A DNA stretch of 64,000 nt from Rathayibacter sp. Leaf185 (GCF_001423885.1 NZ_LMPP01000009.1:218044-282043), one strand, 5' to 3'; shown: positions 17,862 to 26,793, counted from the first letter of the stretch. A program made the numbers and translations. The notes: generated from the sequence alone by a model not told the origin.

Positions 17862-18488
17862 GTGCGCCTCTACCTCGCCTCCACCTCCCCCGCACGCCTC
17901 GCGCTGCTGCGCGCCTCCGGCATCGAGCCCGTCGTCGCGCCGTCGCAGGTCGACGAGCCGGCCGCGGTCGCCCGCGCCGAGGCGGGGGGCGGGGCCGCGC
18001 TCGACGCGGACGCGACCGTCGCGCTCCTCGCCCGTGCGAAGGCCACTGCCGTCCTCGGGCCGGAGGTCGACGGGCTCGTCCTCGGCGGCGACTCCGCCTT
18101 CGTGCTCGACGGCATCGTGCACGGCAAGCCGCACGAGCCGGAGCGGGCCCGCGAGCGCTGGCACGCTCAGCGCGGCCGCACCGGGCACCTGCACTCCGGG
18201 CACTGGCTGATCGACCACCGCGGCGGGCGGCTGAACGCCGAGGCCGGTGCGGTCACCTCGGCCGCCGTCACCTTCGCGGCCGACCTCGACGACTCCGAGA
18301 TCGACGCCTACATCGCCACCGGCGAGCCCCTCGAGGTCGCCGGCGCCTTCACCATCGACGGGCTCGCCGCCGGCTTCATAACGCGGATCGAGGGCGACCC
18401 CTCGACCGTGATCGGGATGTCGGTGCCGACGCTGCGCTCCCTCGTGCGCGGATTCGGGATCGACTGGCCGTCGCTCTGGAACCGCTGA
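17862..18488 (+). CDS. maf: Maf-family nucleotide pyrophosphatase
   Basis: This 208-residue protein matches the Maf/YhdE family of house-cleaning pyrophosphatases that hydrolyse modified or non-canonical nucleoside triphosphates. It starts MRLYLASTSPARLALLRASGI and continues with VLGGDSAFVLDG, HGKPHEPERAR, IDAYIATGEPLEVAGAFTIDGLAAGFITRIEGDPSTVIGMSVPTL. The GTG at 17862 has AGGGAG six to eleven bases upstream. Maf next to acyl-CoA carboxylase genes is usual in actinobacteria. Confidence 0.93.
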   Translation: MRLYLASTSPARLALLRASGIEPVVAPSQVDEPAAVARAEAGGGAALDADATVALLARAKATAVLGPEVDGLVLGGDSAFVLDGIVHGKPHEPERARERWHAQRGRTGHLHSGHWLIDHRGGRLNAEAGAVTSAAVTFAADLDDSEIDAYIATGEPLEVAGAFTIDGLAAGFITRIEGDPSTVIGMSVPTLRSLVRGFGIDWPSLWNR

Positions 18489-18587
18489 CGAGCCTCCGCC
18501 GGCTTGTGCGGAACCGACGAAGCACCCCCTCTTCTTTGTGGAGCGCCGCGCCGGGCATCGCCGAGCAGCCCCCTAGTGTTGGGGACC

Positions 18588-20348
18588 ATGTCACGCATTA
18601 CGAAGGTGCTCATCGCCAACCGAGGCGAGATCGCCGTCCGAGTCATCCGTGCCGCCCGTGACAGCGGGATCGCCTCCGTCGCCGTCTACGCCGACCAGGA
18701 CCGCGACGCCGTGCACAGCCGCCTCGCCGATGAGGCCTATGCGCTCGGTGGCACGACCAGCGCCGAGACCTACCTCGTCGTCGACAAGATCCTCTCCGTC
18801 GCCCGCCGCTCCGGCGCCGACGCCGTCCACCCGGGCTACGGGTTCCTCGCCGAGAACGCCGACTTCGCGCGCGCCGTCATCGACGCCGGCCTCATCTGGA
18901 TCGGCCCGAGTCCCGAGGCCATCGAGCGCCTCGGCGACAAGGTCTCGGCCCGCCACGTCGCCGAGAAGGTGGGCGCCCCCCTCGCTCCCGGCACGCTGAA
19001 TCCCGTCTCGGGTGCTGCCGAGGTCCTCGAGTTCGTCGACCAGTACGGCCTGCCCGTCGCGATCAAGGCGGCGTTCGGAGGCGGCGGCCGAGGTCTGAAG
19101 GTCGCCCGCGAGCGCGGCGAGATCGAGGAGCTGTTCGCCTCCGCCACCCGCGAGGCCGTCGCCGCCTTCGGGCGCGGCGAGTGCTTCGTCGAGAAGTACC
19201 TCGACCAGCCGCGCCACGTCGAGACCCAGTGCCTCGCCGACTCGCACGGCAACGTCGTCGTCGTCTCGACCCGCGACTGCTCGCTGCAGCGCCGGCACCA
19301 GAAGCTCGTCGAGGAGGCGCCAGCGCCGTTCCTCACCCAGGCGCAGAACACCGAGCTCTACCGGGCATCGAAGGCGATCCTCCGCGAGGTCGGGTACGTC
19401 GGCGCCGGCACCTGCGAGTTCCTGATCGGCAAGGACGGCACCGTGTCGTTCCTCGAGGTCAACACGCGCCTGCAGGTCGAGCACCCCGTGTCGGAGGAGG
19501 TCACCGGCATCGACCTCGTCCGCGAGCAGTTCCGACTCGCCGAGGGCGGGACGCTCGACTACGACGACCCGGAGCCGCGCGGGCACTCCTTCGAGTTCCG
19601 CATCAACGGCGAGGACGCGGGCCGCGGCTTCCTGCCCGCCCCCGGACCCATCCACGTGTTCAAGGCCCCCGGCGGACCGGGCGTGCGCGTCGACTCCGGC
19701 GTCGTCGCCGGCGATGTCATCTCGGGGTCGTTCGACTCCCTGCTCGCGAAGCTCATCGTCACCGGCAGCACCCGCGAGGAGGCGCTCCAGCGTTCCCGCC
19801 GCGCCCTCGCCGAGTTCGAGGTCACTGGCCTGCCCACCGTCCTGCCGTTCCACCGGGTGATCGTCGAGGACCCGGCCTTCGCGCCGGAGGGCGACGCCCC
19901 CTTCTCGATCTACACGCGCTGGATCGAGACCGAGTTCGAGAACACCATCGAGGCGTGGAGCGGCGAGCCCGGCGCGATCCCCGAGCCGGGCGCCCGCCAG
20001 AGCGTCGTCGTCGAGGTCGACGGACGGCGGGTCGACGTGTCGCTGCCCAGCGACCTCATCGGATCGGCTCCCGCCCGCGGCAGCGTCTCCGCGCCTCCCA
20101 AGCGCCGCGGTGCCGGATCGGTGAGCACCGTCACCGGCGACTCGGTCACCGCGCCGATGCAGGCGACCATCGTGAAGGTCGCCGTCGCCGAGGGCGACAC
20201 CGTCGTCGCGGGCGACCTCGTCATCGTGCTCGAGGCCATGAAGATGGAGCAGCCGCTCACCGCTCACAAGGACGGCACCGTCCGCGGCCTCGCCGCCGAG
20301 GCCGGCACGACCGTCTCCTCCGGCCACGTGCTGCTGTCGATCGTCTGA
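18588..20348 (+). CDS. accA: Acyl-CoA carboxylase alpha subunit (biotin carboxylase and biotin carrier)
   Basis: This 586-residue protein carries the biotin carboxylase domains (residues 1-445: [23 protein letters not shown]-grasp loop [32 protein letters not shown]). The C-terminal carrier domain holds the biotinylated lysine in [10 protein letters not shown] (about residue 550). It loads CO2 onto biotin for transfer by AccD. The ATG at 18588 gives the standard [14 protein letters not shown] start; the longer upstream frame has no support. TAGTGT lies eight bases upstream. A palindromic repeat region follows the stop. Confidence 0.95.
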   Translation: MSRITKVLIANRGEIAVRVIRAARDSGIASVAVYADQDRDAVHSRLADEAYALGGTTSAETYLVVDKILSVARRSGADAVHPGYGFLAENADFARAVIDAGLIWIGPSPEAIERLGDKVSARHVAEKVGAPLAPGTLNPVSGAAEVLEFVDQYGLPVAIKAAFGGGGRGLKVARERGEIEELFASATREAVAAFGRGECFVEKYLDQPRHVETQCLADSHGNVVVVSTRDCSLQRRHQKLVEEAPAPFLTQAQNTELYRASKAILREVGYVGAGTCEFLIGKDGTVSFLEVNTRLQVEHPVSEEVTGIDLVREQFRLAEGGTLDYDDPEPRGHSFEFRINGEDAGRGFLPAPGPIHVFKAPGGPGVRVDSGVVAGDVISGSFDSLLAKLIVTGSTREEALQRSRRALAEFEVTGLPTVLPFHRVIVEDPAFAPEGDAPFSIYTRWIETEFENTIEAWSGEPGAIPEPGARQSVVVEVDGRRVDVSLPSDLIGSAPARGSVSAPPKRRGAGSVSTVTGDSVTAPMQATIVKVAVAEGDTVVAGDLVIVLEAMKMEQPLTAHKDGTVRGLAAEAGTTVSSGHVLLSIV

Positions 20349-20427
20349 GTTGTCTTCCGAGCCGCTCCTCGCGCGGCTCGGCGCAGTCGGCTTGTCGAAG
20401 TGGTGCGCTCCGCAGAGCGGGTCGCGT

Positions 20428-20490
20428 CGCTCCGCGGAACGCACCACGTGACCGAGCCGACCGCGCGGAGCCGCGCAGGGAGCAGCTCCG
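20428..20490. repeat. 63-base direct repeat, copy 1
   Basis: Identical to 20558-20620 except for one base (AGCAGC versus AGCGGC), at an offset of 130 bases. It contains GGAACGCACCACGTGACC and GAGCCGACCGCG. Confidence 0.95.
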
Positions 20491-20518
20491 GAATGAACAC
20501 CGAGGAGGGCGCGATCGA

Positions 20519-20538
20519 GAATCGCGTGTCAGCGATTC
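20519..20538. repeat. Palindrome core of the intergenic repeat family
   Basis: GAATCGC, a 6-base spacer GTGTCA, then GCGATTC. The same core recurs at 35865-35890, 48656-48681 and 51975-52000 with one to three further paired G/C bases. Confidence 0.9.
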
Positions 20539-20557
20539 GAGACAGCCCGACACGACC

Positions 20558-20620
20558 CGCTCCGCGGAACGCACCACGTGACCGAGCCGACCGCGCGGAG
20601 CCGCGCAGGGAGCGGCTCCG
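20558..20620. repeat. 63-base direct repeat, copy 2
   Basis: Second copy of the repeat at 20428-20490. It ends 21 bases before the lpdA stop; its GCGGAGCCGCGC segment could serve as lpdA terminator. Confidence 0.95.
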
Positions 20621-20641
20621 AAAAAGGCGCGGCCGTCGGCG

Positions 20642-22081
20642 CTAGCCGACGATGTGCATCGCGCGCGCCGCGTCCGAGATGGAGCCGGTGAGGCTCGGGT
20701 AGACGGTGAAGGCGCGGGCGACCTGGTCGACGGTGAGGCGGTGCTCGACGGCCAGGGCGAGGGGGAAGATCAGCTCGCTCGCCTTCGGGGCGACGATGAC
20801 GCCTCCGATGACGGTGCCGGAGCCGGTGCGCGCGAAGAGCTTCACGAAGCCGTCGCGGATGCCCATCATCTTCGCGCGCGGGTTCGCGGCGAGCGGCAGC
20901 TTGTAGATCTCGCCCTGAGCGATGCCCTCCTCGATCTCGCGCTGGCTCCAGCCGACCGTCGCGATCTCGGGCTGGGTGAAGATGTTCGCGGCGACGTTGC
21001 GCACCTCGGTCGGGTTGACCGCGTCGCCCATGGCATGGAACACGCCGGTGCGGCCCTGCATGGCGGCGACGGAGGCGAGCGGCAGGAACGTCGTGCAGTC
21101 GCCCGCCGCGTAGATCGAGGGCACGCTCGTGCGTGCGACGCGGTTGACGCGGATGTGGCCCGAGTCGGTGAGCTGCACGCCGGCGTCCTCGAGGCCGATG
21201 CCCGACGTGTTCGGCACGGAGCCGACCGCCATCAGGCAGTGCGACCCCTCGACGACCCGTCCGTCGGACAGCACGGCCCGCACGCCCGTCTCGGTGCGCT
21301 CCACGCGGTCGGCTCGCGACTTCGAGAGCACGACCATGCCGTTGCGCTTGAAGACGTTCTCGATGACCGCGGCGGCGTCGGCGTCCTCGCCGGGCAGCAC
21401 CTGGTCTCGGGAGGAGATCAGAGTGACCCTCGCACCCAGGGCACGGTAGGCGGAGGCGAACTCGGCGCCGGTCACGCCGGAGCCGACGACGATGAGGTGC
21501 TCGGGCACCGACTTGAGGTTGTAGAGCTGGGTCCAGCTCATGATCCGCTCGCCGTCGGGGGCGGCGGTCGGGAGCACGCGCGGGCTCGCGCCGACCGAGA
21601 CGACGATCGTGTCGGCCTCGATCCGGTCGAAGTCCATGCCCTCGCCGCCCGCGGCGGTCGACACGATCAGCGCGTTCGAGCCGTCGAGGCGCCCGTCGCC
21701 CTGGATGATCTTCACGCCGTGGTGGACGAGATTGGCGCGCATGTCCTCCGACTGCTGCCGCGCGAGCCCCAGGAGGCGCTTGTTGACGGTGGCGAGGTTC
21801 ACGGCGACCTCGGGGCGGACCGGCTTGTTGGTCTGCTCGGAGCGGGTGAAGAACTGCACGCCCAGGTCGGCCGCCTCACCGATGGCGTTTGTCGCCTCCG
21901 CCGTCGCGATGAGCGACTTCGACGGGACGACGTCGGTGATGACGGCCGAGCCGCCGACGCCCACCCGCTCGACCAGGGTGACCTCGGCGCCGAGCTGAGC
22001 ACCGGCGATGGCGGCTTCGTAGCCTCCGGGTCCTCCTCCGAGTACGGCGATCCTCTGCGTGCGCTCGAACTCGTAAGCCAT
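20642..22081 (-). CDS. lpdA: LpdA-type NAD(P)H-quinone or disulfide-family flavoprotein oxidoreductase
   Basis: This 479-residue flavoprotein belongs to the pyridine nucleotide-disulfide reductase family. It has the FAD fingerprint IAVLGGGPGGYEAAIAGAQLGAEVTLVE, an NAD(P) fold LIVVGSGVTGAEFASAYRALG, YAAGDCT near residue 325 and a dimerisation domain at the end. The redox disulfide is missing: GVGGSAVITDVVPSKSL has no CxxxxC, as in mycobacterial LpdA (Rv3303c), which reduces quinones rather than lipoamide. GATGAT and GGAGGC lie just upstream of the ATG at 22081. Confidence 0.88.
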   Translation of the reverse strand: MAYEFERTQRIAVLGGGPGGYEAAIAGAQLGAEVTLVERVGVGGSAVITDVVPSKSLIATAEATNAIGEAADLGVQFFTRSEQTNKPVRPEVAVNLATVNKRLLGLARQQSEDMRANLVHHGVKIIQGDGRLDGSNALIVSTAAGGEGMDFDRIEADTIVVSVGASPRVLPTAAPDGERIMSWTQLYNLKSVPEHLIVVGSGVTGAEFASAYRALGARVTLISSRDQVLPGEDADAAAVIENVFKRNGMVVLSKSRADRVERTETGVRAVLSDGRVVEGSHCLMAVGSVPNTSGIGLEDAGVQLTDSGHIRVNRVARTSVPSIYAAGDCTTFLPLASVAAMQGRTGVFHAMGDAVNPTEVRNVAANIFTQPEIATVGWSQREIEEGIAQGEIYKLPLAANPRAKMMGIRDGFVKLFARTGSGTVIGGVIVAPKASELIFPLALAVEHRLTVDQVARAFTVYPSLTGSISDAARAMHIVG

Positions 22082-22087
22082 GCCTCC

Positions 22088-22093
22088 ATCATC
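22088..22093 (-). promoter_or_regulatory. Putative -10 box of lpdA
   Basis: GATGAT (minus strand) ends six bases before the ATG. The intervening GGAGGC could instead be a Shine-Dalgarno sequence, so a leaderless mRNA is less certain here. Confidence 0.3.
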
Positions 22094-22162
22094 CCTTCTC
22101 GCTGGGAAACCGCCCAATCGCAGAGCACCGGGCGAGGCGGGCCCTCCCCTGCGCTCCCTGGA

Positions 22163-22168
22163 TAGGGT
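22163..22168 (+). promoter_or_regulatory. Putative -10 box of leaderless punA
   Basis: TAGGGT ends six bases before the ATG at 22175. The same hexamer and spacing precede aroQ at 62203. Confidence 0.55.
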
Positions 22169-22174
22169 GGGTGA

Positions 22175-23008
22175 ATGGCCGACCAGACCCCGAATCCGCT
22201 CGATTCCCCCGACGCCGATCCCTTCGCGATCGCCGCTGAAGCCGCCTCCCGGATCGCCGAGGCGACCGGAGTCGAGAGGCACGACATCGCTCTCACCCTC
22301 GGCAGCGGCTGGGGAAAGGCCGCCGACGCGATCGGCGAGACGACCGCGACGATCGACGCCTCCGACATCCTCGGCTTCTCGAAGCCCGCGGTGCACGGCC
22401 ACGGCGGATCGCTCCGCTCGGTGCTGCTGCCCACCGGCAAGCGCGCGCTCATCATCGGTGCGCGCACTCACTACTACGAGGGCTACGGAGTGAGACGGGT
22501 CGCGCACAGCGTCCGCACCGCCGCGGCGACCGGCGCGTCCGTCATGATCCTGACCAACGGCGCCGGCGGGATCAAGGAGCACTGGACGCCCGGTACCCCC
22601 GTGCTGATCAGCGACCACATCAACCTCACCGCCGACTCCCCGCTCGAGGGCGCCACGTTCGTCGATCTCACCGACCTCTACTCCTCGCGCCTGCGCGCGC
22701 TCGCGCGCGACACCAGGGCCGACCTCGACGACGGTGTCTACGTGCAGTTCCGCGGACCCCACTACGAGACCCCCGCCGAGGTGCAGATGGCGCGGATCAT
22801 CGGCGGCCACATCGTCGGCATGTCGACCGCGCTCGAGGCGATCGCCGCACGCGAGGCCGGGATGGAGGTGCTCGGCATGTCGCTGATCACGAACCTCGCC
22901 GCGGGCATCCAGAAGACGCCGCTGAGCCACGAGGAGGTCCTCGAGGCGGGCCGGAACGCCGAGGACGACCTCGCGCGCCTGCTCGCGGGGATCACGAGCA
23001 CGCTGTGA
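22175..23008 (+). CDS. punA: Purine-nucleoside phosphorylase (trimeric class)
   Basis: This 277-residue enzyme phosphorolyses inosine and guanosine (and deoxy forms) to free base and (deoxy)ribose-1-phosphate. LTLGSGWG near residue 42 is the phosphate-binding loop. ARTHYYEGYG, LTNGAGGI, QFRGPHYETPAEVQM and GMSTALEAIAAREAGMEVLGMSLITN follow the low-molecular-mass PNP pattern, not E. coli DeoD. It overlaps the following mutase gene by four bases, which suits a pathway from nucleoside to sugar phosphate. Confidence 0.94.
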   Translation: MADQTPNPLDSPDADPFAIAAEAASRIAEATGVERHDIALTLGSGWGKAADAIGETTATIDASDILGFSKPAVHGHGGSLRSVLLPTGKRALIIGARTHYYEGYGVRRVAHSVRTAAATGASVMILTNGAGGIKEHWTPGTPVLISDHINLTADSPLEGATFVDLTDLYSSRLRALARDTRADLDDGVYVQFRGPHYETPAEVQMARIIGGHIVGMSTALEAIAAREAGMEVLGMSLITNLAAGIQKTPLSHEEVLEAGRNAEDDLARLLAGITSTL

Positions 23009-24666
23009 GCGACGTCCGTGCCCTCGCCGAGGCCTGGCTCGCGCAGGACCCCGACGCCGAGACGCGCCAGGAGCTCGTCGATCTGCTTCAGGCGGATTCC
23101 GCGGGCGATGCCGCCGCCTCCGCCGAGCTCGACGACCGCTTCCGTGAACGCCTCGCCTTCGGCACCGCGGGACTCCGAGGGGCGATCGCGGCCGGCTCCA
23201 ACCGGATGAACCGCGTGCTCGTGGCACAGGCGGCCGTCGGCATCGCCGACCACCTGCTCGCGCGCGGAGGACGGCGCCCCGTCGTCGTGATCGGGTACGA
23301 CGGCCGGAAGAACTCGCGGATCTTCGCCGAGGACTCCGCAGCCCTCATGGCGGGCGCCGGAGTCGACGCGGTCCTGCTGCCGCGCCTGCTTCCCACCCCC
23401 GTCCTCGCCTTCGCGGTGCGCCACCTCGACGCCGACGCCGGCGTCATGGTGACGGCGAGTCACAACCCGCCGCAGGACAACGGCTACAAGGTGTATCTCG
23501 GTGGCGCCGACGAGGGATCGCAGATCGTGCCGCCGGTGGACTCCGAGATCGCCGAGCGGATCCTCGCCGTCGCCCGCGACCGGCGCGTCCCGGAACTGCC
23601 GCGCAGCGAGTACCGCATCGCCGACGAATCGGTGGTGGCCGCCTACATCAGCGCCACCGCGGCCGGCGGGCGCCAGGTCGCTCCCCTCCGGGTCGTGTAC
23701 ACCGCGATGCACGGCGTCGGCTGGGAGACGGCGCACCGGGTCTTCTCGGCCGCTGGCTTCGACGAGCCGGCGGTCGTCGTCGAGCAGATCGAGCCGGATC
23801 CGGCGTTCCCGACGGTGTCCTTCCCGAACCCCGAGGAGGACGGCGCGCTCGATCTCGCCTTCGCCACCGCCCGCTCGGGCCGTGCCGACCTGATCATCGC
23901 GAACGATCCCGACGCCGACCGCTTCGCCGCGGCGATCCCGGACGCCTCGTCCGACGGCTTCCGACGGCTGACGGGGAACGAGGTGGGAGCGCTGCTCGGC
24001 TGGCGAGCGGCCGAGGAGGCGCGTCTCGACGGCCGCTCCGGCGGTGCGCTGGCCTGCTCGATCGTCTCCTCCCCCGCCCTCGGCGCGGTGGCGGCCGACT
24101 ACGGGCTCGACTTCGTCGAGACGCTCACCGGCTTCAAGTGGATCTCCCGGGTGCCCGATCTCGTCTTCGGCTACGAGGAGGCGCTCGGCTACCTCGTGAA
24201 TCCGCGGACGGTCCGCGACAAGGACGGGATCTCGGCGGCGCTCGCCTTCCTCTCGCTCGCGAGCTCGCTCGCCGACGACGGGAGGACGATCGCCGATGAG
24301 CTCGACGCCTTCGCCGAGCGCTTCGGACTGTTCGGCTCAGCGCAGATCTCGCTGCGCGTCACCGAGCTCTCCGAGATCGCGCGCATCATGGCGCGGCTGC
24401 GAGCGGAGCCTCCGACGACGATCGGCGGGCTTTCCGTCGAGCGCTCCGAGGACCTGCTCGCCCCGGGCGGGGCACTTCCGCCGACGGATGCGCTGCGCTT
24501 CACTCTCGACGGGGCGCGCCTCATCGCGCGCCCGAGCGGCACCGAGCCCAAGGTGAAGCTCTACCTCGACGCGTGGTCGTCCGCCCCGGACGCCGGAAGC
24601 CGCCGCTCCGATGTGCAGCAGCGCATCGTCGCGCTGCGCGAGGGAGCGGCGGCGCTGCTCGCCTGA
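23005..24666 (+). CDS. Phosphosugar mutase (phosphopentomutase/phosphoglucomutase/phosphomannomutase family)
   Basis: This 553-residue alpha-D-phosphohexomutase moves a phosphate between C1 and C6 or C5 of a sugar. The phosphoserine loop is VMVTASHNPPQDNGYK (about residues 148-163). NDPDADRF binds the metal, and GYEEALGY and RPSGTEPKVKLY complete the four-domain signature; FGTAGLRG is at the start. Length exceeds the typical 450 and fits the 550-600 residue PMM/PGM2 branch, some of which act on ribose-1-phosphate. Coupling to punA makes a pentomutase role attractive, but it is inferred. Confidence 0.88.
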   Translation: MSDVRALAEAWLAQDPDAETRQELVDLLQADSAGDAAASAELDDRFRERLAFGTAGLRGAIAAGSNRMNRVLVAQAAVGIADHLLARGGRRPVVVIGYDGRKNSRIFAEDSAALMAGAGVDAVLLPRLLPTPVLAFAVRHLDADAGVMVTASHNPPQDNGYKVYLGGADEGSQIVPPVDSEIAERILAVARDRRVPELPRSEYRIADESVVAAYISATAAGGRQVAPLRVVYTAMHGVGWETAHRVFSAAGFDEPAVVVEQIEPDPAFPTVSFPNPEEDGALDLAFATARSGRADLIIANDPDADRFAAAIPDASSDGFRRLTGNEVGALLGWRAAEEARLDGRSGGALACSIVSSPALGAVAADYGLDFVETLTGFKWISRVPDLVFGYEEALGYLVNPRTVRDKDGISAALAFLSLASSLADDGRTIADELDAFAERFGLFGSAQISLRVTELSEIARIMARLRAEPPTTIGGLSVERSEDLLAPGGALPPTDALRFTLDGARLIARPSGTEPKVKLYLDAWSSAPDAGSRRSDVQQRIVALREGAAALLA

Positions 24667-24694
24667 TGATCCGTGGTCGCGACGACGGGCGCCG

Positions 24695-25867
24695 TCAGCG
24701 TGACTCACCCGTTCCGATCCGCTCCCCGCGCTTCCAGAGCCACTCGACCGGGCCGAGCTCGAACCGGCGGAGCCACAGGTGCGCGCTGAGCACGACGATC
24801 GACGCGACGAGCACGAAAGCACCGACGGTGACCGGCACCCGCCCTTCCCCCGCAGCCGTCGCGAGGCCGAGGCCCCAGCCGTAGAAGAGGGCGCCGCCCA
24901 GCAGATTCTGCAGCACGTAGGCGCTGAGGGCGACGCGACCCACTTCGCGCGCACGTCGGGCGGCCCAACCGTCGCTGCCCCGACGCAGTCCGAGCTCGGC
25001 GAGAAGCGCGAGCAGGCCCAGCCCCACGAGCGGAGCGAGGAGGTAGCGCTCGGCCAGCAGCCCGGCCGCGCTCCCCGACAGCCCGAGCGCGAGGTCGACA
25101 GGGGCGGCGACGGCGCCGAGGATCATCAGCCGGCGGCGCAGACGGCGCCCCTCCTCGGCGAACAGACCTGCGCGGAGCAGTCGTGCACCGAGGAGGAACA
25201 TCGCGATGGTCAGGAATCCGATCAGCACGGGCTCCGCGCGGAAGACCCCGACGTTCTGCAGCCGGAAGAGCGCGAGTCCGAGGAAGGACTCGTCCGCGTA
25301 CGGACTCCGTCCGGCGGGGCCCTGGTCTACCGCCCCGGAGTCCGCCGCGGCGAGTGCCACGAGGGCGGAGATCAGGAGGACGTGCAGCGTCCCGAAGACG
25401 ATCACCGCTCGATGCTGGGTCCGCGGTCTCGTCAGCAGCAGCCAGGCGACCACAGCGCCGGTCACCGCGTACCCCATCAGCACGTCGAACTCCGCGATCA
25501 GCACGTAGTTGACCGCGCCGTCCACCAGGAGCAGCGTCGCACGCCACAGGTAGCGGCCGGGCCAGTGCAGCCCCCGTCGCACGGCGGACGCGTGCTGGAT
25601 CGCGAGTCCGATTCCGAACGTGAGCGAGAGCAGAGCGAGGAACTTGCCCTGGGCGAGCGCCATGAGCGCGAGCTGGACGGTCTGATCGGCGGAGGACGTC
25701 CCGGTGGTCACGGGGGTCGACAGCATCCCGAGCATCCCCCACGGGTGGGAGAACAGCCAGATGTTGGTGCCGAGGGTCCCGATGACAGCGATGCCTCGGA
25801 TCACGTCGAGCGAGGCGATCCGCGAACTCGAATCGGATGGACGCGGCAATACAACTGTATTGGTCAT
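24695..25867 (-). CDS. DUF418 (YeiB-like) membrane protein
   Basis: This 390-residue protein has about ten membrane segments. It begins RIASLDVIRGIAVIGTLGTNIW, typical of the YeiB family, and the DUF418 domain is at the end (RYLLAPLVGLGLLALLAELGL through VALSAYVLQNLLGGALFYGWGLGL). The function of this family is not established. The ATG at 25867 is preferred over the one at 25912 because TACGCT lies seven bases upstream. Its first codons (ACA GTT GTA TTG) are unusually AT-rich because they lie in a perfect dyad, presumably the operator of the divergent TetR gene. Confidence 0.8.
   Translation of the reverse strand: MTNTVVLPRPSDSSSRIASLDVIRGIAVIGTLGTNIWLFSHPWGMLGMLSTPVTTGTSSADQTVQLALMALAQGKFLALLSLTFGIGLAIQHASAVRRGLHWPGRYLWRATLLLVDGAVNYVLIAEFDVLMGYAVTGAVVAWLLLTRPRTQHRAVIVFGTLHVLLISALVALAAADSGAVDQGPAGRSPYADESFLGLALFRLQNVGVFRAEPVLIGFLTIAMFLLGARLLRAGLFAEEGRRLRRRLMILGAVAAPVDLALGLSGSAAGLLAERYLLAPLVGLGLLALLAELGLRRGSDGWAARRAREVGRVALSAYVLQNLLGGALFYGWGLGLATAAGEGRVPVTVGAFVLVASIVVLSAHLWLRRFELGPVEWLWKRGERIGTGESR
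25847..25862. promoter_or_regulatory. Perfect dyad, putative TetR-family operator
   Basis: CAATACA-AC-TGTATTG is a perfect 7-base dyad with a 2-base centre. It lies within the first codons of the DUF418 gene and 52 bases before the TetR gene. Its AT content stands out from the surroundings. Symmetry and position fit autoregulation plus control of the divergent gene. Confidence 0.6.
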
Positions 25868-25874
25868 GCGGGAC

Positions 25875-25880
25875 AGCGTA
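25875..25880 (-). promoter_or_regulatory. Putative -10 box of the DUF418 gene
   Basis: TACGCT (minus strand) lies seven bases before the ATG at 25867. Confidence 0.4.
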
Positions 25881-25914
25881 GCCTGCTGAAGCGATCGGAT
25901 CGAGGGGAGCACGC

Positions 25915-26490
25915 ATGACGGAGCGGCGCGAGAGCAGGAGCGACATCCTCTCAGCGGTCGTGACAGTGCTCTCGACCCGTGGCGCCGAGCACCTCAGCAT
26001 CCGCACGGTCGCGGCCGAGGCGGGCGTCTCGGTCGGCGCGGTGCAGCACCACTTCCCCACCAAGCAGGCGCTGCTGACAGGCGCGATGGCGCGCGTGGAA
26101 GAGCGGTTCCGCCTCCGGATGCGGGCCCGACTCGAGCACGAGCCGTCGGCAGAGGTGCGGCTCCGTGCGTTCTGCGACGAGATCGCCTGCGTCGCGGACG
26201 CCGATCTCGCCGACGCGGTGGTCTGGACCGCGTTCGCCGCACGCGCGGGCACCGATCCCGAGATCCGCGCGATCCACAGTGCCGGGTGGACGCACACGGA
26301 GGGGGTCGTCCTCGCGCTGATGCACGCCGCTCACCCGGCCGCGGCGTTCGGCCCCGACGACGCGGCGCTCCTCCTCGCCGTTCTCGACGGCATCGCCGTC
26401 GCCCGGGCCGCAGAGGAACCCGCCCGGATGACGTCGGCCCGTGCCCGAGTCCTCATCAGCTCCGCCCTCCAGCTCCTGACGGGCCGCTGA
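25915..26490 (+). CDS. TetR-family transcriptional regulator
   Basis: This 191-residue repressor has an N-terminal helix-turn-helix (RSDILSAVVTVLSTRGAEHLSIRTVAAEAGVSVGAVQHHFPTKQALLTGAM, about residues 8-57) and a variable ligand-binding C-terminal part. GGGGAG lies nearby upstream of the ATG. It is divergent from the DUF418 transporter-like gene with a perfect dyad between them, so it probably represses that gene and itself. The ligand is unknown. Confidence 0.9.
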   Translation: MTERRESRSDILSAVVTVLSTRGAEHLSIRTVAAEAGVSVGAVQHHFPTKQALLTGAMARVEERFRLRMRARLEHEPSAEVRLRAFCDEIACVADADLADAVVWTAFAARAGTDPEIRAIHSAGWTHTEGVVLALMHAAHPAAAFGPDDAALLLAVLDGIAVARAAEEPARMTSARARVLISSALQLLTGR

Positions 26491-26520
26491 CGCCGCCGTC
26501 GCGTGGGCGCCGGCAGCGGT

Positions 26521-26793
26521 TCAGCCCAGCGCCTTCTCGATCTTCGCTGTGATCTCGGTCTGGTCGAGGTAGTTGTCGATGACGACGACCTCGGCGAACG
26601 TCTTGCCGATGCGGTCGACGAGCTCGCTCGAGGTCAGGATGACCTGGGCGTCGGCGGCCAGGGCGTCGACGGAGGCGAGGTCGGAGGCGATGACCTCCGC
26701 CTCGAGGTCGAGGGCGTCGAGGGCGCGTTCGGCGCCGAGCTTCAGGATGGCCGAGGTGCCGATCCCTGCTCCGCAGAGCGTGACGATCTTCAT
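26521..26793 (-). CDS. PTS IIB subunit, ascorbate/galactitol type
   Basis: This 90-residue protein has the N-terminal phosphocysteine loop MKIVTLCGAGIGTSAILK (C7). The fold is that of SgaB/GatB-type IIB subunits, which pass phosphate from IIA to the sugar. It overlaps the IIA gene by four bases. No IIC membrane subunit is present here or elsewhere in the window, and the operon ends with this gene. The substrate is unknown; a regulatory role tied to nucleoside salvage is possible. Confidence 0.85.
   Translation of the reverse strand: MKIVTLCGAGIGTSAILKLGAERALDALDLEAEVIASDLASVDALAADAQVILTSSELVDRIGKTFAEVVVIDNYLDQTEITAKIEKALG

Larger units (their letters stand above)
20359..20618. repeat. Intergenic inverted-repeat element between convergent accA and lpdA
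   Basis: A 66-base arm at 20359-20424 is inverted at 20553-20618 with roughly 55 positions matching by eye. Each arm ends, next to a gene 3' end, in a G/C hairpin that could act as terminator. A palindrome GAATCGC-N6-GCGATTC lies between them. The element belongs to the dispersed family also seen at 35.8, 48.6-49.0 and 52.0 kb. No gene is seen between 20349 and 20641. Confidence 0.85.

Noticed and set aside
20257-20645. Small open frames (for example one starting MVRSAERV) in the accA/lpdA gap
   Set aside because: They run through the repeat element on both strands and owe their similarity to the repeats, not to a protein family. No start signals are seen.
24705-26297. 530-codon minus-strand frame across the TetR and DUF418 genes
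   Set aside because: It reads the DUF418 gene out of frame (arginine-rich shadow) and passes antisense through a well-supported TetR gene.
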